64,000 nucleotides of DNA from Luzula sylvatica (Eukaryota; Streptophyta; Magnoliopsida; Poales; Juncaceae): the NCBI GenBank assembly GCA_946800325.1, contig CAMPEJ010000018.1:62001-126000 (forward strand), read 5' to 3'. Below, one piece after another: positions 10,511-25,500 of this stretch. The notes beneath the pieces were generated by a model, which saw only the letters and a list, made by a program, of their open reading frames with translations, searched no databases and was not told the DNA's origin. The position numbers were made by a program, and so were the translations under genes. Every line of letters begins with the position of its first letter. The stretch's first letter is position 1.

Positions 10511-11936
10511 ACTACCCAAAGCATAAACAGATTGTTTTGAATCGAAAAACAAACTTTCTTAGTGTTTGTAAATTTTGGTGAAATGTTATGTGGTAAAAGA
10601 TACGATTCAAATGATCTCAAAATACGTTATTTGAACTCCCCAAAGCATAAACAGATTGTTTTGAATCGAAAAACAAACTTTCTTAGTGTTTAAAATTTTG
10701 GTGAAATGTTATGTAGTAAAAGATACGATTCAAATGATCTCAAAATACGTTATTTGAACTCCCCAAAGCATAAACAAATTGTTTTGAATCGAAAAACAAA
10801 CTTTCTTAGGGTTTGTAAATTTTGGTGAAATGTTATGTAGTAAAAGATACGATTCAAATGATCTCAAAATACGTTATTTGAACTCCCCAAAGCATAAACA
10901 GATTGTTTTGAATCGAAAAACAAACTTTCTTAGTGTTTGTAAATTTGGGTGAAATGTTATGTGGTAAAAGATACGATTCAAATGATCTCAAAATACGTTA
11001 TTTGAACTCCCCAAAGCATAAACAAATTGTTTTGAATCGAAAAACAAACTTTCTTAGTGTTTGTAAATTTTGGTAAAATTTATATGTGGTAAAATATACG
11101 ATTCAAATGATCTCAAAATACGTTATTTGAATTCTCCAAAGCATAAACAGATTGTTTTGAATCGAAAAACAAACTTTCTTAGTGTTTGTAAATTTTGGTG
11201 AAATGTTATGTGGTAAAAGATACGATTCAAATGATCTCAAAATATGTTATTTGAACTCCCCAAAGCATAAACAGATTGTTTTGAATCGAAAAACAAACTT
11301 TCGTAGTGTTTGTAAATTTTGGTGAAATGTTATGTGGTACAAGATACGATTCAAATGATCTCAAAATACGTCATTTGAACTCCCCAAAGCATAAACAAAT
11401 TGTTTTGAATCGAAAAACAAACTTTCTTAGTGTTTATAAATTTTGGTAAAATGTTATGTGGTAAAAGATACGATTCAAATGATCTCAAAATATGTTATTT
11501 GAACTACCCAAAGCATAAACAGATTGTTTTGAATAGAAAAACAAACTTTCTTAGTGTTTGTAAATTTTGGTGAAATGTTATGTGGTAAAAGATACGATTC
11601 AAATGATCTCAAAATACGTTATTTGAACTCCCCAAAGCATAAACAGATTGTTTTGAATCGAAAAACAAACTTTCTTAGTGTTTGTAAATTTTGGTGAAAT
11701 GTTATGTGGTAAAAGATACGATTCGAATGATCTAAAAATATGTTATTTGAACTCCCCAAAGCATAAACAAATTGTTTTGAATCGAAAAACAAACTTTCGT
11801 AGTGTTTGTAAATTTTGGTGAAATGTTATGTAGTAAAAGATACGATTCCAATCATCTCAAAATACGTTATTTGAACTCCCCAAAGCATAAACAAATTGTT
11901 TTGAATCGAAAAACAAACTTTCTTAGTGTTTGTAAA
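10511..11936. repeat. Block resembling part of the later higher-order unit
   Basis: From about 10,800 the order is CTTAGGG, TTTGGGTG, a 125-bp AAAATTTATATGTGG monomer (11068-11192), GTACAAG with CGTCATTTG, TATGTTATTTGAACTACCC, GAATAG, a TTCGAA-class monomer, then CCAATCATC. The same order occurs inside the units at 15,611-28,065. It may be a relic or donor of that array. Everything in it is satellite. Confidence 0.8.
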
Positions 11937-12184
11937 TTTTGGTGAAATGTTATGTGGTACAAGATACGATTCAAATGATCTCAAAATACGTTATTTGAAC
12001 TCCCCAAAGCATAAACAAATTGTTTTGAATCGAAAAACAAACTTTCTTAGTGTTTGGAAATTTTGGTAAAATGTTATGTGGTAACAGATACGATTCAAAT
12101 GATCTCAAAATACGTTATTTGAACTCCCCAAAGCATAAACATATTGTTTTGAATCGAAAAACAAACTTTCTTAGTGTTTGTAAA

Positions 12185-12347
12185 TTTTGGTGAAATGTTA
12201 TGTGGTAAAAGATACGATTCAAATGATCTCAAAATACGATTCAAATGATTCAAATGATCTCAAAATACGATTCAAATGATTCAAATGATCCCAAAGCATA
12301 AACAGATTGTTTTGAATCGAAAAACAAACTGTCTTAGTGTTTGTAAA
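12185..12347. repeat. 163-bp expanded monomer
   Basis: This has the same structure as the unit at 2605: alternating 22-bp and 9-bp GATTCAAAT-type pieces replace the GTTATTTGAACTC segment, and the unit ends in GATCCCAAAG. The distance to the next monomer start (12348) is 163 bp. It is followed by AACTGTCTTAG and then ATCTGGAAAAAG. Confidence 0.9.
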
Positions 12348-14082
12348 TTTTGGTGAAATGTTATCTGGAAAAAGATACGATTCAAATGATCTCAAAATAC
12401 GTTATTTGAACTCCCCAAAGCATAAACAAATTGTTTTGAATCGAAAAACAAACTTTCTTAGTGTTTGTAAATTTTGGTGAAATGTTATGTGGTAAAAGAT
12501 ACGATTCAAATGATCTCAAAATACGTTATTTGAACTCCCCAAAGCATAAACAGATTGTTTTGAATAGAAAAACAAACTTTCTTAGTGTTTGTAAATTTTG
12601 GTGAAATGTTATGTGGTAAAAGATACGATTCAAATGATCTCAAAATACGTTATTTGAACTCCCCAAAGCATAAACAGATTGTTTTGAATCGAAAAACAAA
12701 CTTTCTTAGTGTTTGTAAATTTTGGTGAAATGTTATGTGGTAAAAGATACGATTTGAATGATCTAAAAATATGTTATTTGAACTCCCCAAAGCATAAACA
12801 AATTGTTTTGAATCGAAAAACAAACTTTCTTAGTGTTTGTAAATTTTGGTAAAATGTTATGTGGTAAAAGATACGATTCAAATGATCTCAAAATACGTTA
12901 TTTGAACTACCCAAAGCATAAACAGATTGTTTTGAATCGAAACACAAACTTTCTTAGTGTTTGTAAATTTTGGTGAAATGTTATGTAGTAAAAGATACGA
13001 TTCCAATGATCTCAAAATACGTTATTTGAACTCCCCAAAGCATAAACAAATTGTTTTGAATCGAAAAACAAACTTTCTTAGTGTTTGTAAATTTTGGTAA
13101 AATGTTATGTGGTAAAAGATACGATTCAAATGATCTCAAAATACGTTATTTGAACTACCCAAAGCATAAACAGATTGTTTTGAATCGAAAAACAAACTTT
13201 CTTAGTGTTTGTAAATTTTGGTGAAATGTTATGTGGTAAAAGATACGATTCAAATGATCTCAAAATACGTTATTTGAACTCCCCAAAGCATAAACAGATT
13301 GTTTTGAATCGAAAAACAAACTTTCTTAGTGTTTAAAATTTTGGTGAAATGTTATGTAGTAAAAGATATGATTCAAATGATCTCAAAATACGTTATTTGA
13401 ACTCCCCAAAGCATAAACAGATTGTTTTGAATCGAAAAACAAACTTTCTTAGTGTTTGTAAATTTTGGTGAAATGTTATGTGGTAAAAGATACGATTCGA
13501 ATGATCTAAAAATATGTTATTTGAACTCCCCAAAGCATAAACAAATTGTTTTGAATCGAAAAACAAACTTTCTTAGTGTTTGTAAATTTTGGTGAAATGT
13601 TATGTAGTAAAAGATACGATTCAAATGATCTCAAAATACGTTATTTGAACTCCCCAAAGCATAAACAGATTGTTTTGAATCGAAAAACAAATTTTCTTAG
13701 TGTTTAAAATTTTGGTGAAATGTTATGTAGTAAAAGATACGATTCAAATGATCTCAAAATACGTTATTTGAACTCCCCAAAGCATAAACAGATTGTTTTG
13801 AATCGAAAAACAAACTTTCTTAGTGTTTGTAAATTTTTGGTGAAATGTTATGTGGTACAAGATACGATTCAAATGATCTCAAAATACGTTATTTGAACTC
13901 CCCAAAGCATAAACAAATTGTTTTGAATCGAAAAACAAACTTTCTTAGTGTTTGGAAATTTTGGTAAAATGTTATGTGGTAACAGATACGATTCAAATGA
14001 TCTCAAAATACGTTATTTGAACTCCCCAAAGCATAAACATATTGTTTTGAATCGAAAAACAAACTTTCTTAGTGTTTGTAAA

Positions 14083-14245
14083 TTTTGGTGAAATGTTATG
14101 TGGTAAAAGATACGATTCAAATGATCTCAAAATACGATTCAAATGATTCAAATGATCTCAAAATACGATTCAAATGATTCAAATGATCCCAAAGCATAAA
14201 CAGATTGTTTTGAATCGAAAAACAAACTGTCTTAGTGTTTGTAAA
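14083..14245. repeat. 163-bp expanded monomer (duplicate of the 12185 copy)
   Basis: Next monomer start 14246. It lies exactly 1,898 bp from the copy at 12185 and has the same internal 31-bp duplications, so it was carried along by the block duplication rather than formed independently. Confidence 0.9.
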
Positions 14246-15360
14246 TTTTGGTGAAATGTTATCTGGAAAAAGATACGATTCAAATGATCTCAAAATACGT
14301 TATTTGAACTCCACAAAGCATAAACAGATTGTTTTGAATCGAAAAACAAACTTTCTTAGTGTTTGTAAATTTTGGTGAAATGTTATGTGGTAAAAGATAT
14401 GATTCAAATGATCTCAAAATACATTATTTGAACTCCCCAAAGCATAAACAGATTGTTTTGAATAGAAAAACAAACTTTCTTAGTGTTTGTAAATTTTGGT
14501 GAAATGTTATGTGGTAAAAGATAAGATTCAAATGATCTCAAAATATGTTATTTGAACTACCCAAAGCATAAACAGATTGTTTTGAATAGAAAAACAAACT
14601 TTCTTAGTGTTTGTAAATTTTGGTGAAATGTTATTTGGTAAAAGATACGATTCAAATGATCTCAAAATACGTTATTTGAACTCCCCAAAGCATAAACAGA
14701 TTGTTTTGAATCGAAAAACTAACTTTCTTAGTGTTTGTAAATTTTGGTGAAATGTTACGTGGTAAAAGATACGATTCGAATGATCTAAAAATATGTTATT
14801 TGAACTCCCCAAAGCATAAACAAATTGTTTTGAATCGAAAAACAAACTTTCTTAGTGTTTGTAAATTTTGGTAAAATGTTATGTGGTAAAAGATACGATT
14901 CAAATGATCTCAAAATACGTTATTTGAACTACCCAAAGCATAAACAGATTGTTTTGAATCGAAACACAAACTTTCTTAGTGTTTGTAAATTTTGGTGAAA
15001 TGTTATGTAGTAAAAGATACGATTCCAATGATCTCAAAATACGTTATTTGAACTCCCCAAAGCATAAACAAATTGTTTTGAATCGAAAAACAAACTTTCT
15101 TAGTGTTTGTAAATTTTGGTAAAATGTTATGTGGTAAAAGATACGATTCAAATGATCTCAAAATACGTTATTTGAACTACCCAAAGCATAAACAGATTGT
15201 TTTGAATCGAAAAACAAACTTTATTAGTGTTTGTAAATTTTGGTGAAATGTTATGTGGTAAAAGATACGATTCAAATGATCTCAAAATACGTTATTTGAA
15301 CTCCCCAAAGCATAAACAGATTGTTTTGAATCGAAAAACAAACTTTCTTAGTGTTTGTAA

Positions 15361-15610
15361 ATTTGGGTGAAATGTTATGTGGTAAAAGATACGATTCAAA
15401 TGATCTCAAAATATGTTATTTGAACTCCCCAAAGCATAAACAAATTGTTTTGAATCGAAAAACAAACTTTCTTAGTGTTTGTAAATTTTGGTAAAATTTA
15501 TATGTGGTAAAATATACGATTCAAATGATCTCAAAATACGTTATTTGAATTCTCCAAAGCATAAACAGATTGTTTTGAATCGAAAAACAAACTTTCTTAG
15601 TGTTTGTAAA
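15361..15610. repeat. Junction monomers upstream of the 3.4-kb higher-order array
   Basis: TTTGGGTG, then a 125-bp AAAATTTATATGTGG monomer with GAATTCTCC. This stretch and the next kilobase match 17,841 onward with an offset of 2,480 (20 x 124). The best-matching partner therefore changes across this junction, from 2,480 bp away to 3,470 bp away. Confidence 0.75.
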
Positions 15611-18600
15611 TTTTGGTGAAATGTTATGTGGTAAAATATACGATTCAAATGATCTCAAAATACGTCATTTGAACTCCCCAAAGCATAAACAAATTGTTTT
15701 GAATCGAAAAACAAACTTTCTTAGTGTTTGTAAATTTTGGTAAAATGTTATGTGGTAAAAGATACGATTCAAATGATCTCAAAATATGTTATTTGAACTA
15801 CCCAAAGCATAAACAGATTGTTTTGAATAGAAAAACAAACTTTCTTAGTGTTTGTAAATTTTGGTGAAATGTTATGTGGTAAAAGATACGATTCAAATGA
15901 TCTCAAAATACGTTATTTGAACTCCCCAAAGCATAAACAGATTGTTTTGAATCGAAAAACAAACTTTCTTAGTGTTTGTAAATTTTGGTGAAATGTTATG
16001 TGGTAAAAGATACGATTCGAATGATCTAAAAATATGTTATTTGAACTCCCCAAAGCATAAACAAATTGTTTTGAATCGAAAAACAAACTTTCGTAGTGTT
16101 TGTAAATTTTGGTGAAATGTTATGTAGTAAAAGATACGATTCCAATCATCTCAAAATACGTTATTTGAACTCCCCAAAGCATAAACAAATTGTTTTGAAT
16201 CGAAAAACAAACTTTCTTAGTGTTTGTAAATTTTGGTGAAATGTTATGTGGTACAAGATACGATTCAAATGATCTCAAAATACGTTATTTGAACTCCCCA
16301 AAGCATAAACAAATTGTTTTGAATCGAAAAACAAACTTTCTTAGTGTTTGGAAATTTTGGTAAAATGTTATGTGGTAACAGATACGATTCAAATGATCTC
16401 AAAATACGTTATTTGAACTCCCCAAAGCATATACAGATTGTTTTGAATCGAAAAACAAACTTTCTTAGTGTTTGTAAATTTTGGTGAAATGTTATGTGGT
16501 AAAAGATACGATTCAAATGATCTCAAAATACGTTATTTGAACTCCCCAAAGCATAAACAGATTGTTTTGAATCGAAAAACAAACTTTCTTAGTGTTTAAA
16601 ATTTTGGTGAAATGTTATGTAGTAAAAGATACGATTCAAATGATCTCAAAATACGTTATTTGAACTCCCCAAAGCATAAACAGATTGTTTTGAATCGAAA
16701 AACAAACTTTCTTAGTGTTTGTAAATTTTGGTGAAATGTTATGTGGTAAAAGATACGATTCAAATGATCTCAAAATACGTTATTTGAACTCCCCAAAGCA
16801 TAAACAGATTGTTTTGAATCGAAAAACAAACTTTCTTAGTGTTTAAAATTTTGGTGAAATGTTATGTAGTAAAAGATACGATTCAAATGATCTCAAAATA
16901 CGTTATTTGAACTCCCCAAAGCATAAACAGATTGTTTTGAATCGAAAAACAAACTTTCTTAGTCTTTGTAAATTTTGGTGAAATGTTATGTAGTAAAAGA
17001 TACGATTCAAATGATCTCAAAATACGTTATTTGAACTACCCAAAGCATAAACAGATTGTTTTGAATCGAAAAACAAACTTTCTTAGTGTTTGTAAATTTT
17101 GGTGAAATGTTATGTGGTAAAAGATACGATTCAAATGATCTCAAAATACGTTATTTGAACTACCCAAAGCATAAACAGATTGTTTTGAATCGAAAAACAA
17201 ACTTTCTTAGTGTTTGTAAATTTTGGTGAAATGTTATGTGGTAAAAGATACGATTCAAATGATCTCAAAATACGTTATTTGAACTACCCAAAGCATAAAC
17301 AGATTGTTTTGAATCGAAAAACAAACTTTCTTAGTGTTTGTAAATTTTGGTGAAATGTTATGTGGTAAAAGATACGATTCAAATGATCTCAAAATACGTT
17401 ATTTGAACTCCCCAAAGCATAAACAGATTGTTTTGAATCGAAAAACAAACTTTCTTAGTGTTTAAAATTTTGGTGAAATGTTATGTAGTAAAAGATATGA
17501 TTCAAATGATCTCAAAATACGTTATTTGAACTCCCCAAAGCATAAACAGATTGTTTTGAATCGGAAAACAAACTTTCTTAGTGTTTGTAAATTTTGGTGA
17601 AATGTTATGTGGTAAAAGATACGATTCGAATGATCTAAAAATATGTTATTTGAACTCCCCAAAGCATAAACAAATTGTTTTGAATCGAAAAACAAACTTT
17701 CTTAGGGTTTGTAAATTTTGGTGAAATGTTATGTAGTAAAAGATACGATTCAAATGAACTCAAAATACGTTATTTGAACTCCCCAAAGCATAAACAGATT
17801 GTTTTGAATCGAAAAACAAACTTTCTTAGTGTTTGTAAATTTGGGTGAAATGTTATGTGGTAAAAGATACGATTCAAATGATCTCAAAATATGTTATTTG
17901 AACTCCCCAAAGCATAAACAAATTGTTTTGAATCGAAAAACAAACTTTCTTAGTGTTTGTAAATTTTGGTAAAATTTATATGTGGTAAAATATACGATTC
18001 AAATGATCTCAAAATACGTTATTTGAATTCTCCAAAGCATAAACAGATTGTTTTGAATCGAAAAACAAACTTTCTTAGTGTTTGTAAATTTTGGTGAAAT
18101 GTTATGTGGTAAAATATACGATTCAAATGATCTCAAAATACGTCATTTGAACTCCCCAAAGCATAAACAAATTGTTTTGAATCGAAAAACAAACTTTCTT
18201 AGTGTTTGTAAATTTTGGTAAAATGTTATGTGGTAAAAGATACGATTCAAATGATCTCAAAATATGTTATTTGAACTACCCAAAGCATAAACAGATTGTT
18301 TTGAATAGAAAAACAAACTTTCTTAGTGTTTGTAAATTTTGGTGAAATGTTATGTGGTAAAAGATACGATTCAAATGATCTCAAAATACGTTATTTGAAC
18401 TCCCCAAAGCATAAACAGATTGTTTTGAATCGAAAAACAAACTTTCTTAGTGTTTGTAAATTTTGGTGAAATGTTATGTGGTAAAAGATACGATTCGAAT
18501 GATCTAAAAATATGTTATTTGAACTCCCCAAAGCATAAACAAATTGTTTTGAATCGAAAAACAAACTTTCGTAGTGTTTGCAAATTTTGGTGAAATGTTA

Positions 18601-19080
18601 TGTAGTAAAAGATACGATTCCAATCATCTCAAAATACGTTATTTGAACTCCCCAAAGCATAAACAAATTGTTTTGAATCGAAAAACAAACTTTCTTAGTG
18701 TTTGTAAATTTTGGTGAAATGTTATGTTGTACATGATACGATTCAAATGATCTCAAAATACGTTATTTGAACTCCCCAAAGCATAAACAAATTGTTTTGA
18801 ATCGAAAAATAAACTTTCTTAGTGTTTGGAAATTTTGGTAAAATGTTATGTGGTAACAGATACGATTCAAATGATCTCAAAATACGTTATTTGAACTCCC
18901 CAAAGCATAAACATATTGTTTTGAATCGAAAAACAAACTTTCTTAGTGTTTGTAAATTTTGGTGAAATGTTATGTGGTAAAAGATACGATTCAAATGATC
19001 TCAAAATACGTTATTTGAACTCCCCAAAGCATAAACAGATTGTTTTGAATCGAAAAACAAACTTTCGTAGTGTTTGTAAA
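15611..19080. repeat. Higher-order repeat unit 1 (3,470 bp, 28 monomers)
   Basis: Compared with 19081-22550 at an offset of 3,470, all marker variants coincide: CTTAGGG at 17701/21171, CCAATCATC at 16143/19613, and ATGTTGTACATG at 18725/22195. The length fits 28 x 124, minus three for 123-bp GTTTAAAA monomers (near 16590, 16840, 17461), plus one for the 125-bp monomer. Private changes include GCATATACAG near 16430, AGTCTTTG near 16973 and AAATGAACTC near 17755. The first monomer differs from that of unit 2 (AAAATATACG against ACAAGATACG), as expected at a recombination boundary. Confidence 0.88.
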
Positions 19081-22000
19081 TTTTGGTGAAATGTTATGTG
19101 GTACAAGATACGATTCAAATGATCTCAAAATACGTCATTTGAACTCCCCAAAGCATAAACAAATTGTTTTGAATCGAAAAACAAACTTTCTTAGTGTTTG
19201 TAAATTTTGGTAAAATGTTATGTGGTAAAAGATACGATTCAAATGATCTCAAAATATGTTATTTGAACTACCCAAAGCATAAACAGATTGTTTTGAATAG
19301 AAAAACAAACTTTCTTAGTGTTTGTAAATTTTGGTGAAATGTTATGTGGTAAAAGATACGATTCAAATGATCTCAAAATACGTTATTTGAACTCCCCAAA
19401 GCATAAACAGATTGTTTTGAATCGAAAAACAAACTTTCTTAGTGTTTGTAAATTTTGGTGAAATGTTATGTGGTAAAAGATACGATTCGAATGATCTAAA
19501 AATATGTTATTTGAACTCCCCAAAGCATAAACAAATTGTTTTGAATCGAAAAACAAACTTTCGTAGTGTTTGTAAATTTTGGTGAAATGTTATGTAGTAA
19601 AAGATACGATTCCAATCATCTCAAAATACGTTATTTGAACTCCCCAAAGCATAAACAAATTGTTTTGAATCGAAAAACAAACTTTCTTAGTGTTTGTAAA
19701 TTTTGGTGAAATGTTATGTGGTACAAGATACGATTCAAATGATCTCAAAATACGTTATTTGAACTCCCCAAAGCATAAACAAATTGTTTTGAATCGAAAA
19801 ACAAACTTTCTTAGTGTTTGGAAATTTTGGTAAAATGTTATGTGGTAACAGATACGATTCAAATGATCTCAAAATACGTTATTTGAACTCCCCAAAGCAT
19901 AAACAGATTGTTTTGAATCGAAAAACAAACTTTCTTAGTGTTTGTAAATTTTGGTGAAATGTTATGTGGTAAAAGATACGATTCAAATGATCTCAAAATA
20001 CGTTATTTGAACTCCCCAAAGCATAAACAGATTGTTTTGAATCGAAAAACAAACTTTCTTAGTGTTTAAAATTTTGGTGAAATGTTATGTAGTAAAAGAT
20101 ACGATTCAAATGATCTCAAAATACGTTATTTGAACTCCCCAAAGCATAAACAGATTGTTTTGAATCGAAAAACAAACTTTCTTAGTGTTTGTAAATTTTG
20201 GTGAAATGTTATGTGGTAAAAGATACGATTCAAATGATCTCAAAATACGTTATTTGAACTCCCCAAAGCATAAACAGATTGTTTTGAATCGAAAAACAAA
20301 CTTTCTTAGTGTTTAAAATTTTGGTGAAATGTTATGTAGTAAAAGATACGATTCAAATGATCTCAAAATACGTTATTTGAACTCCCCAAAGCATAAACAG
20401 ATTGTTTTGAATCGAAAAACAAACTTTCTTAGTGTTTGTAAATTTTGGTGAAATGTTATGTAGTAAAAGATACGATTCAAATGATCTCAAAATACGTTAT
20501 TTGAACTACCCAAAGCATAAACAGATTGTTTTGAATCGAAAAACAAACTTTCTTAGTGTTTGTAAATTTTGGTGAAATGTTATGTGGTAAAAGATACGAT
20601 TCAAATGATCTGAAAATACGTTATTTGAACTACCCAAAGCATAAACAGATTGTTTTGAATCGAAAAACAAACTTTCTTAGTGTTTGTAAATTTTGGTGAA
20701 ATGTTATGTGGTAAAAGATACGATTCAAATGATCTCAAAATACGTTATTTGAACTACCCAAAGCATAAACAGATTGTTTTGAATCGAAAAACAAACTTTC
20801 TTAGTGTTTGTAAATTTTGGTGAAATGTTATGTGGTAAAAGATACGATTCAAATGATCTCAAAATACGTTATTTGAACTCCCCAAAGCATAAACAGATTG
20901 TTTTGAATCGAAAAACAAACTTTCTTAGTGTTTAAAATTTTGGTGAAATGTTATGTAGTAAAAGATATGATTCAAATGATCTCAAAATACGTTATTTGAA
21001 CTCCCCAAAGCATAAACAGATTGTTTTGAATCGGAAAACAAACTTTCTTAGTGTTTGTAAATTTTGGTGAAATGTTATGTGGTAAAAGATACGATTCGAA
21101 TGATCTAAAAATATGTTATTTGAACTCCCCAAAGCATAAACAAATTGTTTTGAATCGAAAAACAAACTTTCTTAGGGTTTGTAAATTTTGGTGAAATGTT
21201 ATGTAGTAAAAGATACGATTCAAATGATCTCAAAATACGTTATTTGAACTCCCCAAAGCATAAACAGATTGTTTTGAATCGAAAAACAAACTTTCTTAGT
21301 GTTTGTAAATTTGGGTGAAATGTTATGTGGTAAAAGATACGATTCAAATGATCTCAAAATATGTTATTTGAACTCCCCAAAGCATAAACAAATTGTTTTG
21401 AATCGAAAAACAAACTTTCTTAGTGTTTGTAAATTTTGGTAAAATTTATATGTGGTAAAATATACGATTCAAATGATCTCAAAATACGTTATTTGAATTC
21501 TCCAAAGCATAAACAGATTGTTTTGAATCGAAAAACAAACTTTCTTAGTGTTTGTAAATTTTGGTGAAATGTTATGTGGTAAAATATACGATTCAAATGA
21601 TCTCAAAATACGTCATTTGAACTCCCCAAAGCATAAACAAATTGTTTTGAATCGAAAAACAAACTTTCTTAGTGTTTGTAAATTTTGGTAAAATGTTATG
21701 TGGTAAAAGATACGATTCAAATGATCTCAAAATATGTTATTTGAACTACCCAAAGCATAAACAGATTGTTTTGAATAGAAAAACAAACTTTCTTAGTGTT
21801 TGTAAATTTTGGTGAAATGTTATGTGGTAAAAGATACGATTCAAATGATTTCAAAATACGTTATTTGAACTCCCCAAAGCATAAACAGATTGTTTTGAAT
21901 CGAAAAACAAACTTTCTTAGTGTTTGTAAATTTTGGTGAAATGTTATGTGGTAAAAGATACGATTCGAATGATCTAAAAATATGTTATTTGAACTCCCCA

Positions 22001-22550
22001 AAGCATAAACAAATTGTTTTGAATCGAAAAACAAACTTTCGTAGTGTTTGCAAATTTTGGTGAAATGTTATGTAGTAAAAGATACGATTCCAATCATCTC
22101 AAAATACGTTATTTGAACTCCCCAAAGCATAAACAAATTGTTTTGAATCGAAAAACAAACTTTCTTAGTGTTTGTAAATTTTGGTGAAATGTTATGTTGT
22201 ACATGATACGATTCAAATGATCTCAAAATACGTTATTTGAACTCCCCAAAGCATAAACAAATTGTTTTGAATCGAAAAATAAACTTTCTTAGTGTTTGGA
22301 AATTTTGGTAAAATGTTATGTGGTAACAGATACGATTCAAATGATCTCAAAATACGTTATTTGAACTCCCCAAAGCATAAACATATTGTTTTGAATCGAA
22401 AAACAAACTTTCTTAGTGTTTGTAAATTTTGGTGAAATGTTATGTGGTAAAAGATACGATTCAAATGATCTCAAAATACGTTATTTGAACTCCCCAAAGC
22501 ATAAACAGATTGTTTTGAATCGAAAAACAAACTTTCGTAGTGTTTGTAAA
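19081..22550. repeat. Higher-order repeat unit 2 (3,470 bp, 28 monomers)
   Basis: Tandem copy of unit 1 with the same monomer order. Differences I saw are single bases, such as CTGAAAATACG near 20610 and ATTTCAAAATACG near 21849, so identity is about 99.8% by eye. Inside each unit two related 1.1-kb strings occur, one with TTTGCAAATTTTGG and ATGTTGTACATG and one with TTTGTAAA and GTACAAG. The unit itself therefore looks like the product of an earlier duplication. Confidence 0.88.
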
Positions 22551-25500
22551 TTTTGGTGAAATGTTATGTGGTACAAGATACGATTCAAATGATCTCAAAA
22601 TACGTCATTTGAACTCCCCAAAGCATAAACAAATTGTTTTGAATCGAAAAACAAACTTTCTTAGTGTTTGTAAATTTTGGTAAAATGTTATGTGGTAAAA
22701 GATACGATTCAAATGATCTCAAAATATGTTATTTGAACTACCCAAAGCATAAACAGATTGTTTTGAATAGAAAAACAAACTTTCTTAGTGTTTGTAAATT
22801 TTGGTGAAATGTTATGTGGTAAAAGATACGATTCAAATGATCTCAAAATACGTTATTTGAACTCCCCAAAGCATAAACAGATTGTTTTGAATCGAAAAAC
22901 AAACTTTCTTAGTGTTTGTAAATTTTGGTGAAATGTTATGTGGTAAAAGATACGATTCGAATGATCTAAAAATATGTTATTTGAACTCCCCAAAGCATAA
23001 ACAAATTGTTTTGAATCGAAAAACAAACTTTCGTAGTGTTTGTAAATTTTGGTGAAATGTTATGTAGTAAAAGATACGATTCCAATCATCTCAAAATACG
23101 TTATTTGAACTCCCCAAAGCATAAACAAATTGTTTTGAATCGAAAAACAAACTTTCTTAGTGTTTGTAAATTTTGGTGAAATGTTATGTGGTACAAGATA
23201 CGATTCAAATGATCTCAAAATACGTTATTTGAACTCCCCAAAGCATAAACAAATTGTTTTGAATCGAAAAACAAACTTTCTTAGTGTTTGGAAATTTTGG
23301 TAAAATGTTATGTGGTAACAGATACGATTCAAATGATCTCAAAATACGTTATTTGAACTCCCCAAAGCATAAACATATTGTTTTGAATCGAAAAACAAAC
23401 TTTCTTAGTGTTTGTAAATTTTGGTGAAATGTTATGTGGTAAAAGATACGATTCAAATGATCTCAAAATACGATTCAAATGATTCAAATGATCTCAAAAT
23501 ACGTTATTTGAACTCCCCAAAGCATAAACAGATTGTTTTGAATCGAAAAACAAACTTTCTTAGTGTTTAAAATTTTGGTGAAATGTTATGTAGTAAAAGA
23601 TACGATTCAAATGATCTCAAAATACGTTATTTGAACTCCCCAAAGCATAAACAGATTGTTTTGAATCGAAAAACAAACTTTCTTAGTGTTTGTAAATTTT
23701 GGTGAAATGTTATGTAGTAAAAGATACGATTCAAATGATCTCAAAATACGTTATTTGAACTACCCAAAGCATAAACAGATTGTTTTGAATCGAAAAACAA
23801 ACTTTCTTAGTGTTTGTAAATTTTGGTGAAATGTTATGTGGTAAAAGATACGATTCAAATGATCTCAAAATACGTTATTTGAACTACCCAAAGCATAAAC
23901 AGATTGTTTTGAATCGAAAAACAAACTTTCTTAGTGTTTGTAAATTTTGGTGAAATGTTATGTGGTAAAAGATACGATTCAAATGATCTCAAAATACGTT
24001 ATTTGAACTACCCAAAGCATAAACAGATTGTTTTGAATCGAAAAACAAACTTTCTTAGTGTTTGTAAATTTTGGTGAAATGTTATGTGGTAAAAGATACG
24101 ATTCAAATGATCTCAAAATACGTTATTTGAACTCCCCAAAGCATAAACAGATTGTTTTGAATCGAAAAACAAACTTTCTTAGTGTTTAAAATTTTGGTGA
24201 AATGTTATGTAGTAAAAGATACGATTCAAATGATCTCAAAATACGTTATTTGAACTCCCCAAAGCATAAACAGATTGTTTTGAATCGGAAAACAAACTTT
24301 CTTAGTGTTTGTAAATTTTGGTGAAATGTTATGTGGTAAAAGATACGATTCGAATGATCTAAAAATATGTTATTTGAACTCCCCAAAGCATAAACAAATT
24401 GTTTTGAATCGAAAAACAAACTTTCTTAGGGTTTGTAAATTTTGGTGAAATGTTATGTAGTAAAAGATACGATTCAAATGATCTCAAAATACGTTATTTG
24501 AACTCCCCAAAGCATAAACAGATTGTTTTGAATCGAAAAACAAACTTTCTTAGTGTTTGTAAATTTGGGTGAAATGTTATGTGGTAAAAGATACGATTCA
24601 AATGATCTCAAAATATGTTATTTGAACTCCCCAAAGCATAAACAAATTGTTTTGAATCGAAAAACAAACTTTCTTAGTGTTTGTAAATTTTGGTAAAATT
24701 TATATGTGGTAAAATATACGATTCAAATGATCTCAAAATACGTTATTTGAATTCTCCAAAGCATAAACAGATTGTTTTGAATCGAAAAACAAACTTTCTT
24801 AGTGTTTGTAAATTTTGGTGAAATGTTATGTGGTAAAATATACGATTCAAATGATCTCAAAATACGTCATTTGAACTCCCCAAAGCATAAACAAATTGTT
24901 TTGAATCGAAAAACAAACTTTCTTAGTGTTTGTAAATTTTGGTAAAATGTTATGTGGTAAAAGATACGATTCAAATGATCTCAAAATATGTTATTTGAAC
25001 TACCCAAAGCATAAACAGATTGTTTTGAATAGAAAAACAAACTTTCTTAGTGTTTGTAAATTTTGGTGAAATGTTATGTGGTAAAAGATACGATTCAAAT
25101 GATCTCAAAATACGTTATTTGAACTCCCCAAATCATAAACAGATTGTTTTGAATCGAAAAACAAACTTTCTTAGTGTTTGTAAATTTTGGTGAAATGTTA
25201 TGTGGTAAAAGATACGATTCGAATGATCTAAAAATATGTTATTTGAACTCCCCAAAGCATAAACAAATTGTTTTGAATCGAAAAACAAACTTTCGTAGTG
25301 TTTGCAAATTTTGGTGAAATGTTATGTAGTAAAAGATACGATTCCAATCATCTCAAAATACGTTATTTGAACTCCCCAAAGCATAAACAAATTGTTTTGA
25401 ATCGAAAAACAAACTTTCTTAGTGTTTGTAAATTTTGGTGAAATGTTATGTTGTACATGATACGATTCAAATGATCTCAAAATACGTTATTTGAACTCCC

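Larger units (their letters stand above)
11937..15360. repeat. Imperfect tandem repeat, period 1,898 bp
   Basis: The run from GTACAAG (11953) through TTTGGAAATTTTGG, GTAACAG, CATATTG and the 163-bp monomer (12185) recurs from 13851 with its 163-bp monomer at 14083, an offset of 1,898. Downstream the offset becomes 2,022 (for example ATTCCAATG at about 13002 and 15024), so one 124-bp monomer was gained or lost between the copies. The copies differ at several single bases (such as CTCCACAAAG near 14310 and ATAAGATTC near 14521), so this duplication looks older than those after 37,985. Confidence 0.8.
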